Below, piece by piece: positions 4,995 through 11,515 of a stretch of 12,757 nt of DNA. The DNA is from Bordetella parapertussis (GTDB lineage: Bacteria; Pseudomonadota; Gammaproteobacteria; Burkholderiales; Burkholderiaceae_C): contig CAMDJU010000053.1 of assembly GCA_945900695.1 (NCBI GenBank), positions 1-12,757 of the forward strand, given 5' to 3'. The translations under genes and the position numbers were made by a program. Below the pieces are notes generated by a model that saw only the letters and a program-made list of their open reading frames with translations, was not told the DNA's origin and searched no databases. The number at the start of each line of letters is the position of its first letter. Position 1 is the first letter of the stretch.

Positions 4995-6351
4995 CGCCGA
5001 CACCCCAGCGCCTGCGTGGGACCCATCGCAAGTGAAGATTTTGTGTGTGGACGACGAGCCCAATGTGTTGTCCGCATTGCGTCGCATGTTTTCTCTGGAA
5101 GGCTGCGAGATCACCACCGCAGACAGCGGCGCCGCCGCGTTGGAGCAGTTCGCCACCCAACGCTTTGACGTGATCATCTCTGACATGCAAATGCCGCACA
5201 TGAACGGCGCTCAGTTGCTGCAACAGGTGCGCCAGCAATGGCCAGACACCATGCGCTTATTGCTGACTGGCACGGCCGACCTGGCCAATGCCGTGGCCGC
5301 CATCAATGATGGCGAGATTTACCGTTACATCTCCAAGCCATGGGATGACGACGAGCTGCTGGGCGTTGTCAAAAGCGCGGTGGAGCTGGCCAGCTTGGCC
5401 AAAGAGCGCGAACGCTTGACCGCCCTGACGCAAGCACAAAACAAAGCACTGGAAGAAATGGTCGAAACCCTGGAAGAAAAGGTGCAGGTGCGCACCGCCT
5501 CACTGCGCCAAGCCTATACCGCGTCGATCAAAGCTTTTTCTGGTTTGCTGGGCTTGCGCAGCGCAAAACTGCTGGATCACTCCAAGCGCGTGGCCAGCAC
5601 GGCCATGAAAATGGCCCAATTGGCAGGCCTGGACCACGCCATGGCGCAAGATGTTTTCATCGCCGGCTTGTTGCACGATTTGGGCAAGATCGGCCTGAGC
5701 GACCGGGTGTTGAACACCTACATCGACAACCTGCCGCAAAGCGATTTTGTTTTGCTCGAATCCCACGCCGCGATGGGGGCGACCTGCCTCAAGGGCTTGG
5801 AGGGCATGGACGCGGTGTCGCAAATGATTCGCTCGCACCATGAAAACTTTGACGGCAGTGGCTACCCAGATCGTTTGTCGGGTGACGCCATCCCCGTGGG
5901 CGCCAGGTACTTGGCGGTCATAGAGGTGTATGGAGAGCTCATGTCCGGGGATTACGACGGCAAGCCCTGCACCCACGCCACGGCGATGCGCACCATCATC
6001 AGCAATCGCGGAACCCTTTTTTGCCCGCAAGCCGTTGACTTGTTGGTCAAGGTGCTGGGTGGCGTTCCTGCCGCACCGATGTCGCACCCCGCTGCGCCGC
6101 CAACCACAGCCAAACCAGCGGCAGCAGCGGGCAATGATGTATCGGCCAAATTGAGCTACCGACATTTGGTGGAGACCATTCGCAAGTTCTCCCATGCACG
6201 GATTGAAGACTTGCGCAGCCAACCGAATGGCTTTTTATGGGTACATGTCCAACGCGAATATGGACAAGGCAACCCTGATCTGGTCATTTGGCTCAAGGGC
6301 CATGGTTTTGTCTGGGCTGCTGCTCAGGCCGCCTGGTACTTCCCCAACTGA
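4972..6351 (+). CDS. Response regulator with REC and HD-GYP domains plus an unassigned C-terminal module (459 aa)
   Basis: Start: TTG at 4972 with AGGAG 7 bases upstream. The ATG at 4900 would overlap the kinase by 95 bases and has no site. The receiver domain (about 20-140) has acidic D27/D28, phospho-acceptor Asp71 (SDMQMP), T99 and K122 (SKPW). A coiled-coil linker (about 142-180) leads into the HD-GYP domain: H203, H235-D236 with K239 (HDLGKIG), H265, H289-H290 and GYP at 297-299. HD-GYP proteins hydrolyse cyclic di-GMP. The usual late motif 'ADVYDAL' is IEVYGEL here (E318, G321), so one expected Asp metal ligand is Glu and activity is uncertain. After a low-complexity Ala/Pro linker (about 366-385) comes a compact 70-residue domain (near 'ARIEDLRSQPNGFLWVHV' and 'LKGHGFVWAAAQAAWYF') that I do not recognise with confidence. 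It is the third gene of the operon and the likely output of the kinase. Confidence 0.93.
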   Translation: MTSTPTPDADTPAPAWDPSQVKILCVDDEPNVLSALRRMFSLEGCEITTADSGAAALEQFATQRFDVIISDMQMPHMNGAQLLQQVRQQWPDTMRLLLTGTADLANAVAAINDGEIYRYISKPWDDDELLGVVKSAVELASLAKERERLTALTQAQNKALEEMVETLEEKVQVRTASLRQAYTASIKAFSGLLGLRSAKLLDHSKRVASTAMKMAQLAGLDHAMAQDVFIAGLLHDLGKIGLSDRVLNTYIDNLPQSDFVLLESHAAMGATCLKGLEGMDAVSQMIRSHHENFDGSGYPDRLSGDAIPVGARYLAVIEVYGELMSGDYDGKPCTHATAMRTIISNRGTLFCPQAVDLLVKVLGGVPAAPMSHPAAPPTTAKPAAAAGNDVSAKLSYRHLVETIRKFSHARIEDLRSQPNGFLWVHVQREYGQGNPDLVIWLKGHGFVWAAAQAAWYFPN

Positions 6352-6427
6352 TCGGCTTTGTTACCCCATTGGATTGCGCCAAAGCGTAGCGATCTACACT
6401 GCACCGAACATCTGAAAGTTGCACACC

Positions 6428-7018
6428 ATGATGACCCTCCGCACCCTGTTTTGCGCGCTGATCTTGTGCCACCTCGCCGCCCCTGCTGTGGCCCAAAACA
6501 TCAACTGGCGCGGCACCATTGCCTCGTTTGACGGAAAGACCTTGGGCGTGTCGCTTCGCGACGGCTCCGTTGTGGTGGTCGACGTGCCAGAGAGTTTGCC
6601 GATTTCAGCGACCGAACGCTTCACGCTGGCCGATGTCAAGCCCGGCATGGTCCTGGGGGTGACCACGGTACAGCGCGCTGATGGTGCCACGGTAGCCATC
6701 GATGTGCGCCCCATTCCGGCCACGGCCCCGCAAGGCTTGTCGGCTTACGATTTGCAGCCCCAGTCCACCATGACCAATGCGGTGCTCGAGGCGGCGGTGG
6801 CCAGTGCCAATGCGCACGAGTTAATGCTCAATTACAAAACCGGTACGGTCAAGGTTGTGGTGCCTGCGGGCACGCCCATGTCGCGTGCTGTGCCAGGCGC
6901 GCGCAGCGACTTGGTTTTGGGTGAGGCCGTTTATGTGGCCACGCGCCGCAATGAGGCGCAAGGCTTCACGGCGGTGCGGGTGCAAGTGGGCAAAAACGGG
7001 GTCAAGCCCACCCAGTGA
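6428..7018 (+). CDS. Secreted protein with two similar beta-rich halves, DUF5666-like (196 aa)
   Basis: I do not recognise a specific function. The start is one of two adjacent ATG codons (6428 or 6431); a TTG frame start 9 bases upstream has no ribosome binding site. A signal peptide of about 23 residues ends LAAPAVAQ. The mature part has two related halves. The first reads WRGTIASFDGKTLGVSLRDG, then VVVDVPESLPIS and LADVKPGMVLGVTTVQ. The second reads LEAAVASANAHELMLNYKTG, then VKVVVPAGTPMSR and DLVLGEAVYVATRR. Each follows the pattern of small OB-like DUF5666 modules ('G-V-x-DG-LxV-x-G-V-V-V-P...L-x-G-V-x'). It is 76 bases behind the HD-GYP gene, with a possible TACACT -10 element at 6395-6400, so it may have its own promoter. 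Its stop is one base from that of the convergent CoA-transferase gene. It is probably periplasmic. Confidence 0.75.
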   Translation: MMTLRTLFCALILCHLAAPAVAQNINWRGTIASFDGKTLGVSLRDGSVVVVDVPESLPISATERFTLADVKPGMVLGVTTVQRADGATVAIDVRPIPATAPQGLSAYDLQPQSTMTNAVLEAAVASANAHELMLNYKTGTVKVVVPAGTPMSRAVPGARSDLVLGEAVYVATRRNEAQGFTAVRVQVGKNGVKPTQ

Positions 7019-7019
7019 G

Positions 7020-8213
7020 TCAGGCCACCGCGCCTTGGGCTTTGAGCGCCGCCACTTCAGCCGACGACAAGCCCAGAGCGGTCAACACCTCGTCGGTGTG
7101 CTCGCCTGGCTGGGGTGGGTGTTGGCGCACACCCAGGCGTTGGCCATCCATGGTCAACGGCAGCAAAGCGGCGCGCGCCATCTGCCCGGCCCTGGGGCCA
7201 TCGGTCAAACGCACTTCGGCCAAGCCACCGGTGGCTTGTAAATGCGGGTCGTCAAACAAATCTTCTGGCTTGGCAATGGGCGCATAGGGCAGGCCAGCGC
7301 TTTCAAAGAGTTCAGACAACTCCTTGGCGCTCCATGCGGCCAAACGCACGCGCAAGTCGGGCAACAACTGCGCGCGCAAGCGCACCCGATCGTTGTTGGT
7401 GGCGTATTCGGGCCGCGCGAACAAGTCGGCAAAGCCCAGGCGCTCGCAAAACACCTTCCACTGCGCATCACTCACCGCAGCCAAAAAGATTTGTTCGCCA
7501 TCTTTGACGGTGAACACGTCGTACACCGCCCAAGCAGAAATGCGATCGGGCATGGGCGACGCCGCTTGGCCGGTGATGGCGTATTGCAGCATGTGCTGCC
7601 CGACCAAAAACACATTGTTTTCAAACAAAGCTGACTGCACCTCTTGGCCACGCCCGGTGATGCCGCGCTGGATCAAGGCACCCATCACGCCGATGGCGCC
7701 AAACATGCCGCCCATGATGTCGTTGACGCTGGTGCCCGCCCGCAAGGGGTCGCCCGGGCGCCCGGTCATGTAGGCCAAGCCACCCATCATTTGCACCACT
7801 TCATCCAACGCGGTGCGGTGCTCATACGGGCCCGGTAAAAAGCCTTTGAGGCTGGCGTAAATCAAGCGTGGATTGTGGGCGCTCAGGCTGGTGTGGTCCA
7901 AGCCATATTTGGCCAATGTGCCGGGCTTGAAGTTTTCAGCCACCACATCGGCGCTTTCACACAAGCGCCGCGCCACTGCCGCCCCCTCGGGCTGGTGCAA
8001 GTTGATGCGAATGCTCTTCTTGTTGCGGTTGAACATGGGGAAAAACCCCGCACCCGAACCCAGTAAATGGCGGGTGCGGTCGCCCTCCATCGGCTCGACC
8101 TTGATCACCTCAGCGCCCAAATCGGCCAGCACCATGCCGCAGGTGGGACCCATGACCATGTGGGTGAACTCAATCACCCGCAGGCCACTCAAGGGTTGGG
8201 GCAAGCCAATCAT
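7020..8213 (-). CDS. Class III (CaiB/BaiF-type) CoA-transferase (397 aa)
   Basis: Family III CoA-transferases move CoA between carboxylic acids through an aspartyl-CoA thioester. The N-terminus is typical: LSGLRVIEFTHMVMGPTCGM, DLGAEVIKVEPMEGD, then the NRNKKSIRINL block and ENFKPGTLAKYGLD. The presumed catalytic Asp is D137 in ALDEVVQMMGGLAYMTGRPG, followed by the VNDIMGGMFGAIGVMGALI helix. C-terminal blocks (DAQWKVFCERLG, RPEYATNNDRVRLRAQLLPD, GLPYAPIAKPEDLFDDPHL) are all present, and the length matches the family. Substrates cannot be inferred; no acyl-CoA dehydrogenase or ligase is nearby to suggest one. The start at 8213 has a poor ribosome binding site but no better in-frame option exists before the conserved region. 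It is a single gene, reading away from an AT-rich spacer shared with the bor pair. Confidence 0.94.
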   Translation of the reverse strand: MIGLPQPLSGLRVIEFTHMVMGPTCGMVLADLGAEVIKVEPMEGDRTRHLLGSGAGFFPMFNRNKKSIRINLHQPEGAAVARRLCESADVVAENFKPGTLAKYGLDHTSLSAHNPRLIYASLKGFLPGPYEHRTALDEVVQMMGGLAYMTGRPGDPLRAGTSVNDIMGGMFGAIGVMGALIQRGITGRGQEVQSALFENNVFLVGQHMLQYAITGQAASPMPDRISAWAVYDVFTVKDGEQIFLAAVSDAQWKVFCERLGFADLFARPEYATNNDRVRLRAQLLPDLRVRLAAWSAKELSELFESAGLPYAPIAKPEDLFDDPHLQATGGLAEVRLTDGPRAGQMARAALLPLTMDGQRLGVRQHPPQPGEHTDEVLTALGLSSAEVAALKAQGAVA

Positions 8214-8230
8214 ATTGAAGTAATTTTGGA

Positions 8231-8248
8231 TTAACTCTATTGGGTTAA
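8231..8248. promoter_or_regulatory. Inverted repeat TTAAC-N8-GTTAA in the AT-rich divergent promoter region
   Basis: Perfect 5-bp arms lie in the 109-base spacer (8214-8322) between the CoA-transferase gene and the first bor-like gene, which are transcribed away from each other. The spacer is very AT-rich compared with the flanking genes. A TATCAT at 8287-8292 could be the -10 of the bor pair, though I see no good -35 at the right distance. The symmetry would suit a LysR-type or similar dimeric regulator, but this is position-based inference. Confidence 0.28.
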
Positions 8249-8322
8249 AAATTTAAAATTGATTCTATTTTTTAAATGATTGGCGTTATCATGAAGTGAA
8301 CTCAACCAAAAAGGAGATTTCT

Positions 8323-8610
8323 TTGAAAAAGCTTATTGCAACAGGTTTGGTCATGCTGTGCACAGCCTGCGCCACCCAACAGTTTGATCTTAAAGCCAAC
8401 CGAGACGCGTCCCCCAACTATCAAGAAAGCCAGACATTTTGGGTGGGTGGCATTGGTCAGCAAACCGAAGTGGATGCAGCGAAAGTGTGTGGTGGTGCTG
8501 GCAAAGTTGGGCGGATCGAAACCCAAGCAACCGCCGGAAATGTGGGCTTGACCATCATCACCCTGGGCATTTATTCACCTCGCCAAATTTCCATCACCTG
8601 CACCAAATAA
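8323..8610 (+). CDS. Bor/Iss-family lipoprotein, first copy (95 aa)
   Basis: The start is TTG at 8323: AAGGAG ends 6 bases before it, and the resulting N-terminus MKKLIATGLVMLCTAC is a clean lipoprotein signal with the lipidated Cys at residue 16. The GTG at 8296 would place the same Shine-Dalgarno inside the gene. The mature protein is strongly like lambda Bor and E. coli Iss: FWVGGIGQQTEVDAAKVCGG, then KVGRIETQATAGNVGLTIIT, LGIYSPRQISITC. Bor is an outer-membrane lipoprotein made by lambda lysogens and linked to serum survival in E. coli; its role in an environmental betaproteobacterium is unknown. A second homologue follows 12 bases after the stop, so the two form an operon. No phage genes are nearby. 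Confidence 0.85.
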   Translation: MKKLIATGLVMLCTACATQQFDLKANRDASPNYQESQTFWVGGIGQQTEVDAAKVCGGAGKVGRIETQATAGNVGLTIITLGIYSPRQISITCTK

Positions 8611-8622
8611 TAGAGGCCGCTC

Positions 8623-8907
8623 ATGAAAAAATTACTGCTTCCAATCGTTTTGACTTTGGCCCTGGGTGCCTGCTCTACGCAAACCGCTTTCATCAATGGA
8701 ACGGGCGGTCAGCTCAAAAAAGATGACATGCAAAGCTTCTTTGTCGCTGGACTTGGTCAAACCCAGACCATAGACGCCAGCGCGGTCTGCGGTGGCGCAG
8801 ACAAAGTGGTCAAGGTCGAACGCACTTATTCGCCGTTGAACTGGCTTTTGGGAACTTTGACATTTAGCATCTACACCCCGTACGACGCCAAGGTCTATTG
8901 CAACTGA
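8623..8907 (+). CDS. Bor/Iss-family lipoprotein, second copy (94 aa)
   Basis: A tandem paralogue of the preceding gene. AGAGG 6 bases before the ATG gives a good start. The signal MKKLLLPIVLTLALGAC has a classic lipobox (LGAC) with Cys17. The conserved Bor core is FFVAGLGQTQTIDASAVCGG, then DKVVKVERTYSPLNWLLGTL, TFSIYTPYDAKVYC. Both the 'VCGG' cysteine and the penultimate cysteine are shared with the first copy and with lambda Bor. This copy is closer to lambda Bor than the first, especially at the C-terminal IYTP...VYC. The two copies differ enough that the duplication is not recent. The gene ends 19 bases from the convergent FIST gene, and I see no strong terminator between them. Confidence 0.87.
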   Translation: MKKLLLPIVLTLALGACSTQTAFINGTGGQLKKDDMQSFFVAGLGQTQTIDASAVCGGADKVVKVERTYSPLNWLLGTLTFSIYTPYDAKVYCN

Positions 8908-8926
8908 GTGGGTTGTCAAAGCCCCC

Positions 8927-10186
8927 TCAACTGGTGAACACCGTCAACACACCGGTGTAGCCATGCAAGTGCCGGTGGGCGATTTCGCCGCCGGCAAAAA
9001 ACCCAACCAGAGGCACGTCGCCCAGCGCGCGGCGCACGATGTGCATTTCGGCGCTGGGGCCGCCAAAGTGTGGCCCACCCCGGCCAGCACAACTGACATA
9101 CACCGCACCCAAGATGCGCTTGGCGCCGAGCTCAGTGGGCGCAGAGCTGGCCTCCGCTGTCCAAGGCATGGTGTCGTCATCCATCAAAGCTGGCGCCTCC
9201 AATGCCTCGCGGATTTCGGAGCCTATGCGCATCAGGTCAGCCCGCGCCGCGTTCACATGGCGTTGGCAAAAACTCAGGCCCATGCCGGGGGTGAGCATCT
9301 CGGCCACGGCCACGGCTTTGCGCGCCGGGTCCAAGCCCACAATGTGGCGCACCAAGACCTGCTCGCCAAACTCACCCATGCGCCGCATGGACCGATCGTC
9401 GGGCGCCGACAGCCCCACCAAGGTGGCGCGAACCTGGGCCAAGGCCGGTTGCGGCTCATCTAAAGAAATTTTCAAGTCGCGCAGCAACACATCGAGCGCC
9501 GGCTCGCCGTCCAAGGTCAACACCAAATGGCCCTCGCATTCGGTGATGGTGTGCTGCTCAGATACCGGCACACAACCTTGGGTGACGCGCGACATCACGG
9601 ACACCTCTGGGCCAAAGGCCACACCACTCAAGCCACCGATGTAGACACCACCAGCCGCACCCTGGCCACGCAGATGGCCACCAGAACTGACAGCAAATTG
9701 CACCGCTGCATGGCGGCTGCTGGCCAGGCCCCCAAACACATAATCCCCATGGGTGCGTTGCGCCAACTCAGCGATCAAGTCACCCACATCGGGGGTTTGC
9801 CCGTCGGCGTGTACCAAGGCCGTGTGGGCCTCAAAACCTATGTGCTGGCCCAAGGGGGCCACGCCACTGAACACCCGGTATTGGTTGTGCGGCAACTCGC
9901 ACAGCATCACGGTCAATGCCGGTTCATCAAAGTACTCAACGTTGTTGGCCGCGATGCCCACACCTACCGTGCCGGCCCAATCGGTGACCGTGGGCAATTC
10001 TGCAGACATCCAATCCAAGATGTCTTGGGCGTGGTCGGCATAGTGGTCGGTGATGTAGATCAAGCCCAGGGTGGGTTGCGCCGCATGGGTGGGCAAACTC
10101 AATTGGGCCTTGAGTTGGGCCAACACCAAGCCGGCCGCCATGGGCCATTGGGGATGGGTGGCGTGGGCGCTGGGAAACAGTTTCAT
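8927..10186 (-). CDS. FIST-domain (FIST_N plus FIST_C) sensory protein (419 aa)
   Basis: FIST domains are thought to bind small ligands such as amino acids in signal transduction; no enzyme activity is known to me. The N-terminal FIST domain spans about residues 30-230, with TLGLIYITDHYADHAQDILD, WAGTVGVGIAANNVEYFDEP and THGDYVFGGLASSRH. The C-terminal FIST domain contains SGVAFGPEVSVMSRVTQGC, MLTPGMGLSFCQRH and GAVYVSCAGRGGPHFGGPSA. The protein ends DVPLVGFFAGGEIAHRHLHG and YTGVLTVFTS, which is typical. No signal peptide or membrane segment is present, so it is cytoplasmic. The start at 10186 (MKLFPSAH) is decided by an ATGA overlap with the PhaM-like gene; the longer frame to 10378 would read antisense-like through that gene. 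It stands alone here, with no kinase or GGDEF domain fused, which is one common FIST arrangement. Confidence 0.9.
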   Translation of the reverse strand: MKLFPSAHATHPQWPMAAGLVLAQLKAQLSLPTHAAQPTLGLIYITDHYADHAQDILDWMSAELPTVTDWAGTVGVGIAANNVEYFDEPALTVMLCELPHNQYRVFSGVAPLGQHIGFEAHTALVHADGQTPDVGDLIAELAQRTHGDYVFGGLASSRHAAVQFAVSSGGHLRGQGAAGGVYIGGLSGVAFGPEVSVMSRVTQGCVPVSEQHTITECEGHLVLTLDGEPALDVLLRDLKISLDEPQPALAQVRATLVGLSAPDDRSMRRMGEFGEQVLVRHIVGLDPARKAVAVAEMLTPGMGLSFCQRHVNAARADLMRIGSEIREALEAPALMDDDTMPWTAEASSAPTELGAKRILGAVYVSCAGRGGPHFGGPSAEMHIVRRALGDVPLVGFFAGGEIAHRHLHGYTGVLTVFTS

Positions 10187-10848
10187 GGGCGTTTGACGGG
10201 GCGGCGTTTGCGCGCAGCGGGTTTGGCCACTGGCGGTTTGGTTGCAGAGGTTTTGGCGCTCGAGGCTTGATGGGCCGTGGCCGGCACGTCCATACCCGCC
10301 GCTTGGGCCTGTTGCTGCATATCGCTCATGGTTTTTTGAGCGATGTGTTGGAACTGTTGGGTCAATGCGCCCCACCACTGCATGGGGTCTACCGCTGATC
10401 CCGGTGCTGACGTGCTGTTGGCCTTGGCCCCCTTGGCGGCGGCGCGTGGTGCGCTGGCCTTTTTGGCCAGGGGCGGGGTGGCACTGGCCGATGCGGCGTC
10501 AGGGCTGGCTGAAAAAGCGGAAACACCCGTGGGCCACGCACTGGGCTTGGCTTTGAGAGACTGGGCCAAGTCGCCCATGCTCAGGTTCATGTCTTGCAAG
10601 GTTTTGAGCGTCATGCGCTGCACCTCCAAGGCTTGGATGGTGGCGGCAATGGCTTGGGTGTTTTGGTTCAACCAAAACTGCACCGCCTTGAGCTCTTGAA
10701 TGCGCTTGTCCAACTCTTGCGGGTCCAAGGTGGGAGCAACCCAACTGCTGGGGCCCATGCCCGTGGCAGCGCCTTGGCTTTGCAGGTTTTTTAAAAAATC
10801 AAAGCCCGGGACAAATTGGCTGAAATCAAAACCAGGGGTTTGGCTCAT
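10183..10848 (-). CDS. phaM: PhaM-like polyhydroxyalkanoate granule regulatory protein (221 aa)
   Basis: PhaM of Ralstonia eutropha (Cupriavidus necator) binds PHA synthase and the nucleoid and controls number and position of PHB granules. The family features are visible: an N-terminal FVPGFDFLKNLQ segment, then a conserved helical core LDPQELDKRIQELKAVQFWL, then NQNTQAIAATIQALEVQRMT. A flexible Ala/Pro/Ser-rich middle follows, then WWGALTQQFQHIAQKTM, and a Lys/Arg/Pro-rich tail (KPAARKRRPVKRP) suited to DNA binding. The N-terminus carries PGFDF twice, nine residues apart. The start is the ATG at 10848 with AAGGA 8 bases upstream; the ATG at 10857 would overlap that site. The TGA overlaps the FIST gene's ATG. 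A strong hairpin (10865-10889) lies just upstream. No phaC, phaA or phaB is seen in this window. Confidence 0.82.
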   Translation of the reverse strand: MSQTPGFDFSQFVPGFDFLKNLQSQGAATGMGPSSWVAPTLDPQELDKRIQELKAVQFWLNQNTQAIAATIQALEVQRMTLKTLQDMNLSMGDLAQSLKAKPSAWPTGVSAFSASPDAASASATPPLAKKASAPRAAAKGAKANSTSAPGSAVDPMQWWGALTQQFQHIAQKTMSDMQQQAQAAGMDVPATAHQASSAKTSATKPPVAKPAARKRRPVKRP

Positions 10849-10864
10849 GCGACACATCCTTGCA

Positions 10865-10889
10865 GGCGGGCCATCCCCGATGGACCGCC
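10865..10889 (-). promoter_or_regulatory. Stem-loop in the phaM leader, just upstream of its ribosome binding site
   Basis: Arms GGCGG-G-CCATC and GATGG-A-CCGCC pair over 11 positions with one G/A mismatch around a CCC loop. On the minus strand the stem ends a few bases before the AAGGA of phaM. There is no T run, so it is not a standard terminator for the copper chaperone gene upstream (stop at 10974). It may shape translation or stability of the phaM-FIST mRNA, or end transcription by another route. Confidence 0.5.
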
Positions 10890-10973
10890 CAAGGCACCGA
10901 GCTTATCCCAAGCCCAAGTCTGCGGCTTTGGCGAACCAACGTGCCCGCGTTTGAGCCCTGTGGCCCAAGCCAC

Positions 10974-11450
10974 TCAGTGCTTGTGTGCAGCGCCTGCTGC
11001 GCCGTTTTTGCCCAGGCCGTGGGTCATTTCTTTGACCGGCAGCTTCACCTCTTGTTGGGACAACACGCCTTTGCTGTCTTTGAACTTGAGGGTGAGGCTC
11101 ACGCTGCTGTCTTTGGCCAAGGGGGCTTTGAGGTCCATCAGCATCACGTGATAGCCCCCTGGCTGCAAAGACACGCTTTTGCCCGCGGGCAAGTCGATGG
11201 CGGGCACTGCGGACATCTTCATCACGTTGCCATCCATCTTCATCTCGTGCACTTCGGCCACGCCGGCCGCGGGGCTGCTCACGCCCACCAACTGGCTGGC
11301 TTGGGTGGCGGTGAGTTTCATGAACACACCCGTGGCCTTTTGGCCGGGCACAGTGGCCCGCGCCCATGGCTCATCGATTTTGACTTGGGCCCAGGCGGGC
11401 ACAGACCACAAGGCACAAACCAACAAACCCACACCAAAACGCTTCTGCAT
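10974..11450 (-). CDS. Periplasmic copper(I) chaperone, PCuAC family (158 aa)
   Basis: PCuAC proteins bind Cu(I) in the periplasm and help deliver it to the CuA centre of cytochrome c oxidase. The start is the ATG at 11450, with AGGAG 5 bases upstream; the longer frame from 11495 lacks a site and buries the signal. A signal peptide ends VPAWAQ (residue 22). The family motif H-X10-M-X21-H-X-M is met exactly by H68, M79, H101 and M103 (EVHEMKMDGNVMKMS and GGYHVMLMDLK). More Met (M70, M77, M105) and a C-terminal AAHKH tail add likely copper ligands. Length is normal. No Sco or cytochrome oxidase gene is adjacent; the exbD gene ends 41 bases upstream. That gap holds a T run that may end the tonB-exbBD transcript, so copper-chaperone expression may be separate. 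Confidence 0.93.
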   Translation of the reverse strand: MQKRFGVGLLVCALWSVPAWAQVKIDEPWARATVPGQKATGVFMKLTATQASQLVGVSSPAAGVAEVHEMKMDGNVMKMSAVPAIDLPAGKSVSLQPGGYHVMLMDLKAPLAKDSSVSLTLKFKDSKGVLSQQEVKLPVKEMTHGLGKNGAAGAAHKH

Positions 11451-11471
11451 AAGATCTCCTGCTGATTGAAT

Positions 11472-11515
11472 AAAAAAAATTCGCTGGCCCATCAAGGCTG
11501 ACGCTCGGTGATGAA
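11472..11515 (-). terminator. Possible rho-independent terminator after exbD
   Basis: On the minus strand a run of eight T (11472-11479) follows a GC-rich stretch covering the end of exbD (GCGTCAGCC ... GGCCAGCG). The two halves can pair with a G-T wobble and two mismatches, so the stem is imperfect. The T run is the best in the window. It would separate tonB-exbB-exbD from the copper chaperone gene, whose ribosome binding site begins just after it. Confidence 0.35.

Noticed and set aside
5500..6222. 240-codon minus-strand frame opposite the HD-GYP gene
   Set aside because: It has the same shadow-frame composition and lies antisense to an intact HD-GYP domain.
8908..8926. Terminator between the second Bor gene and the FIST gene
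   Set aside because: The 19-base gap and flanks do not form a convincing stem followed by a T run on either strand.
8963..10270. Long plus-strand frames (8963-9463, 9527-10270) opposite the FIST gene
   Set aside because: The composition is typical of antisense frames in GC-rich genes, there is no recognisable domain, and the FIST frame is clearly the coding one.
10187..10378. N-terminal 64-residue extension of the FIST protein
   Set aside because: It lies wholly inside the PhaM-like gene in another frame and has no family similarity; the ATGA junction marks the start.
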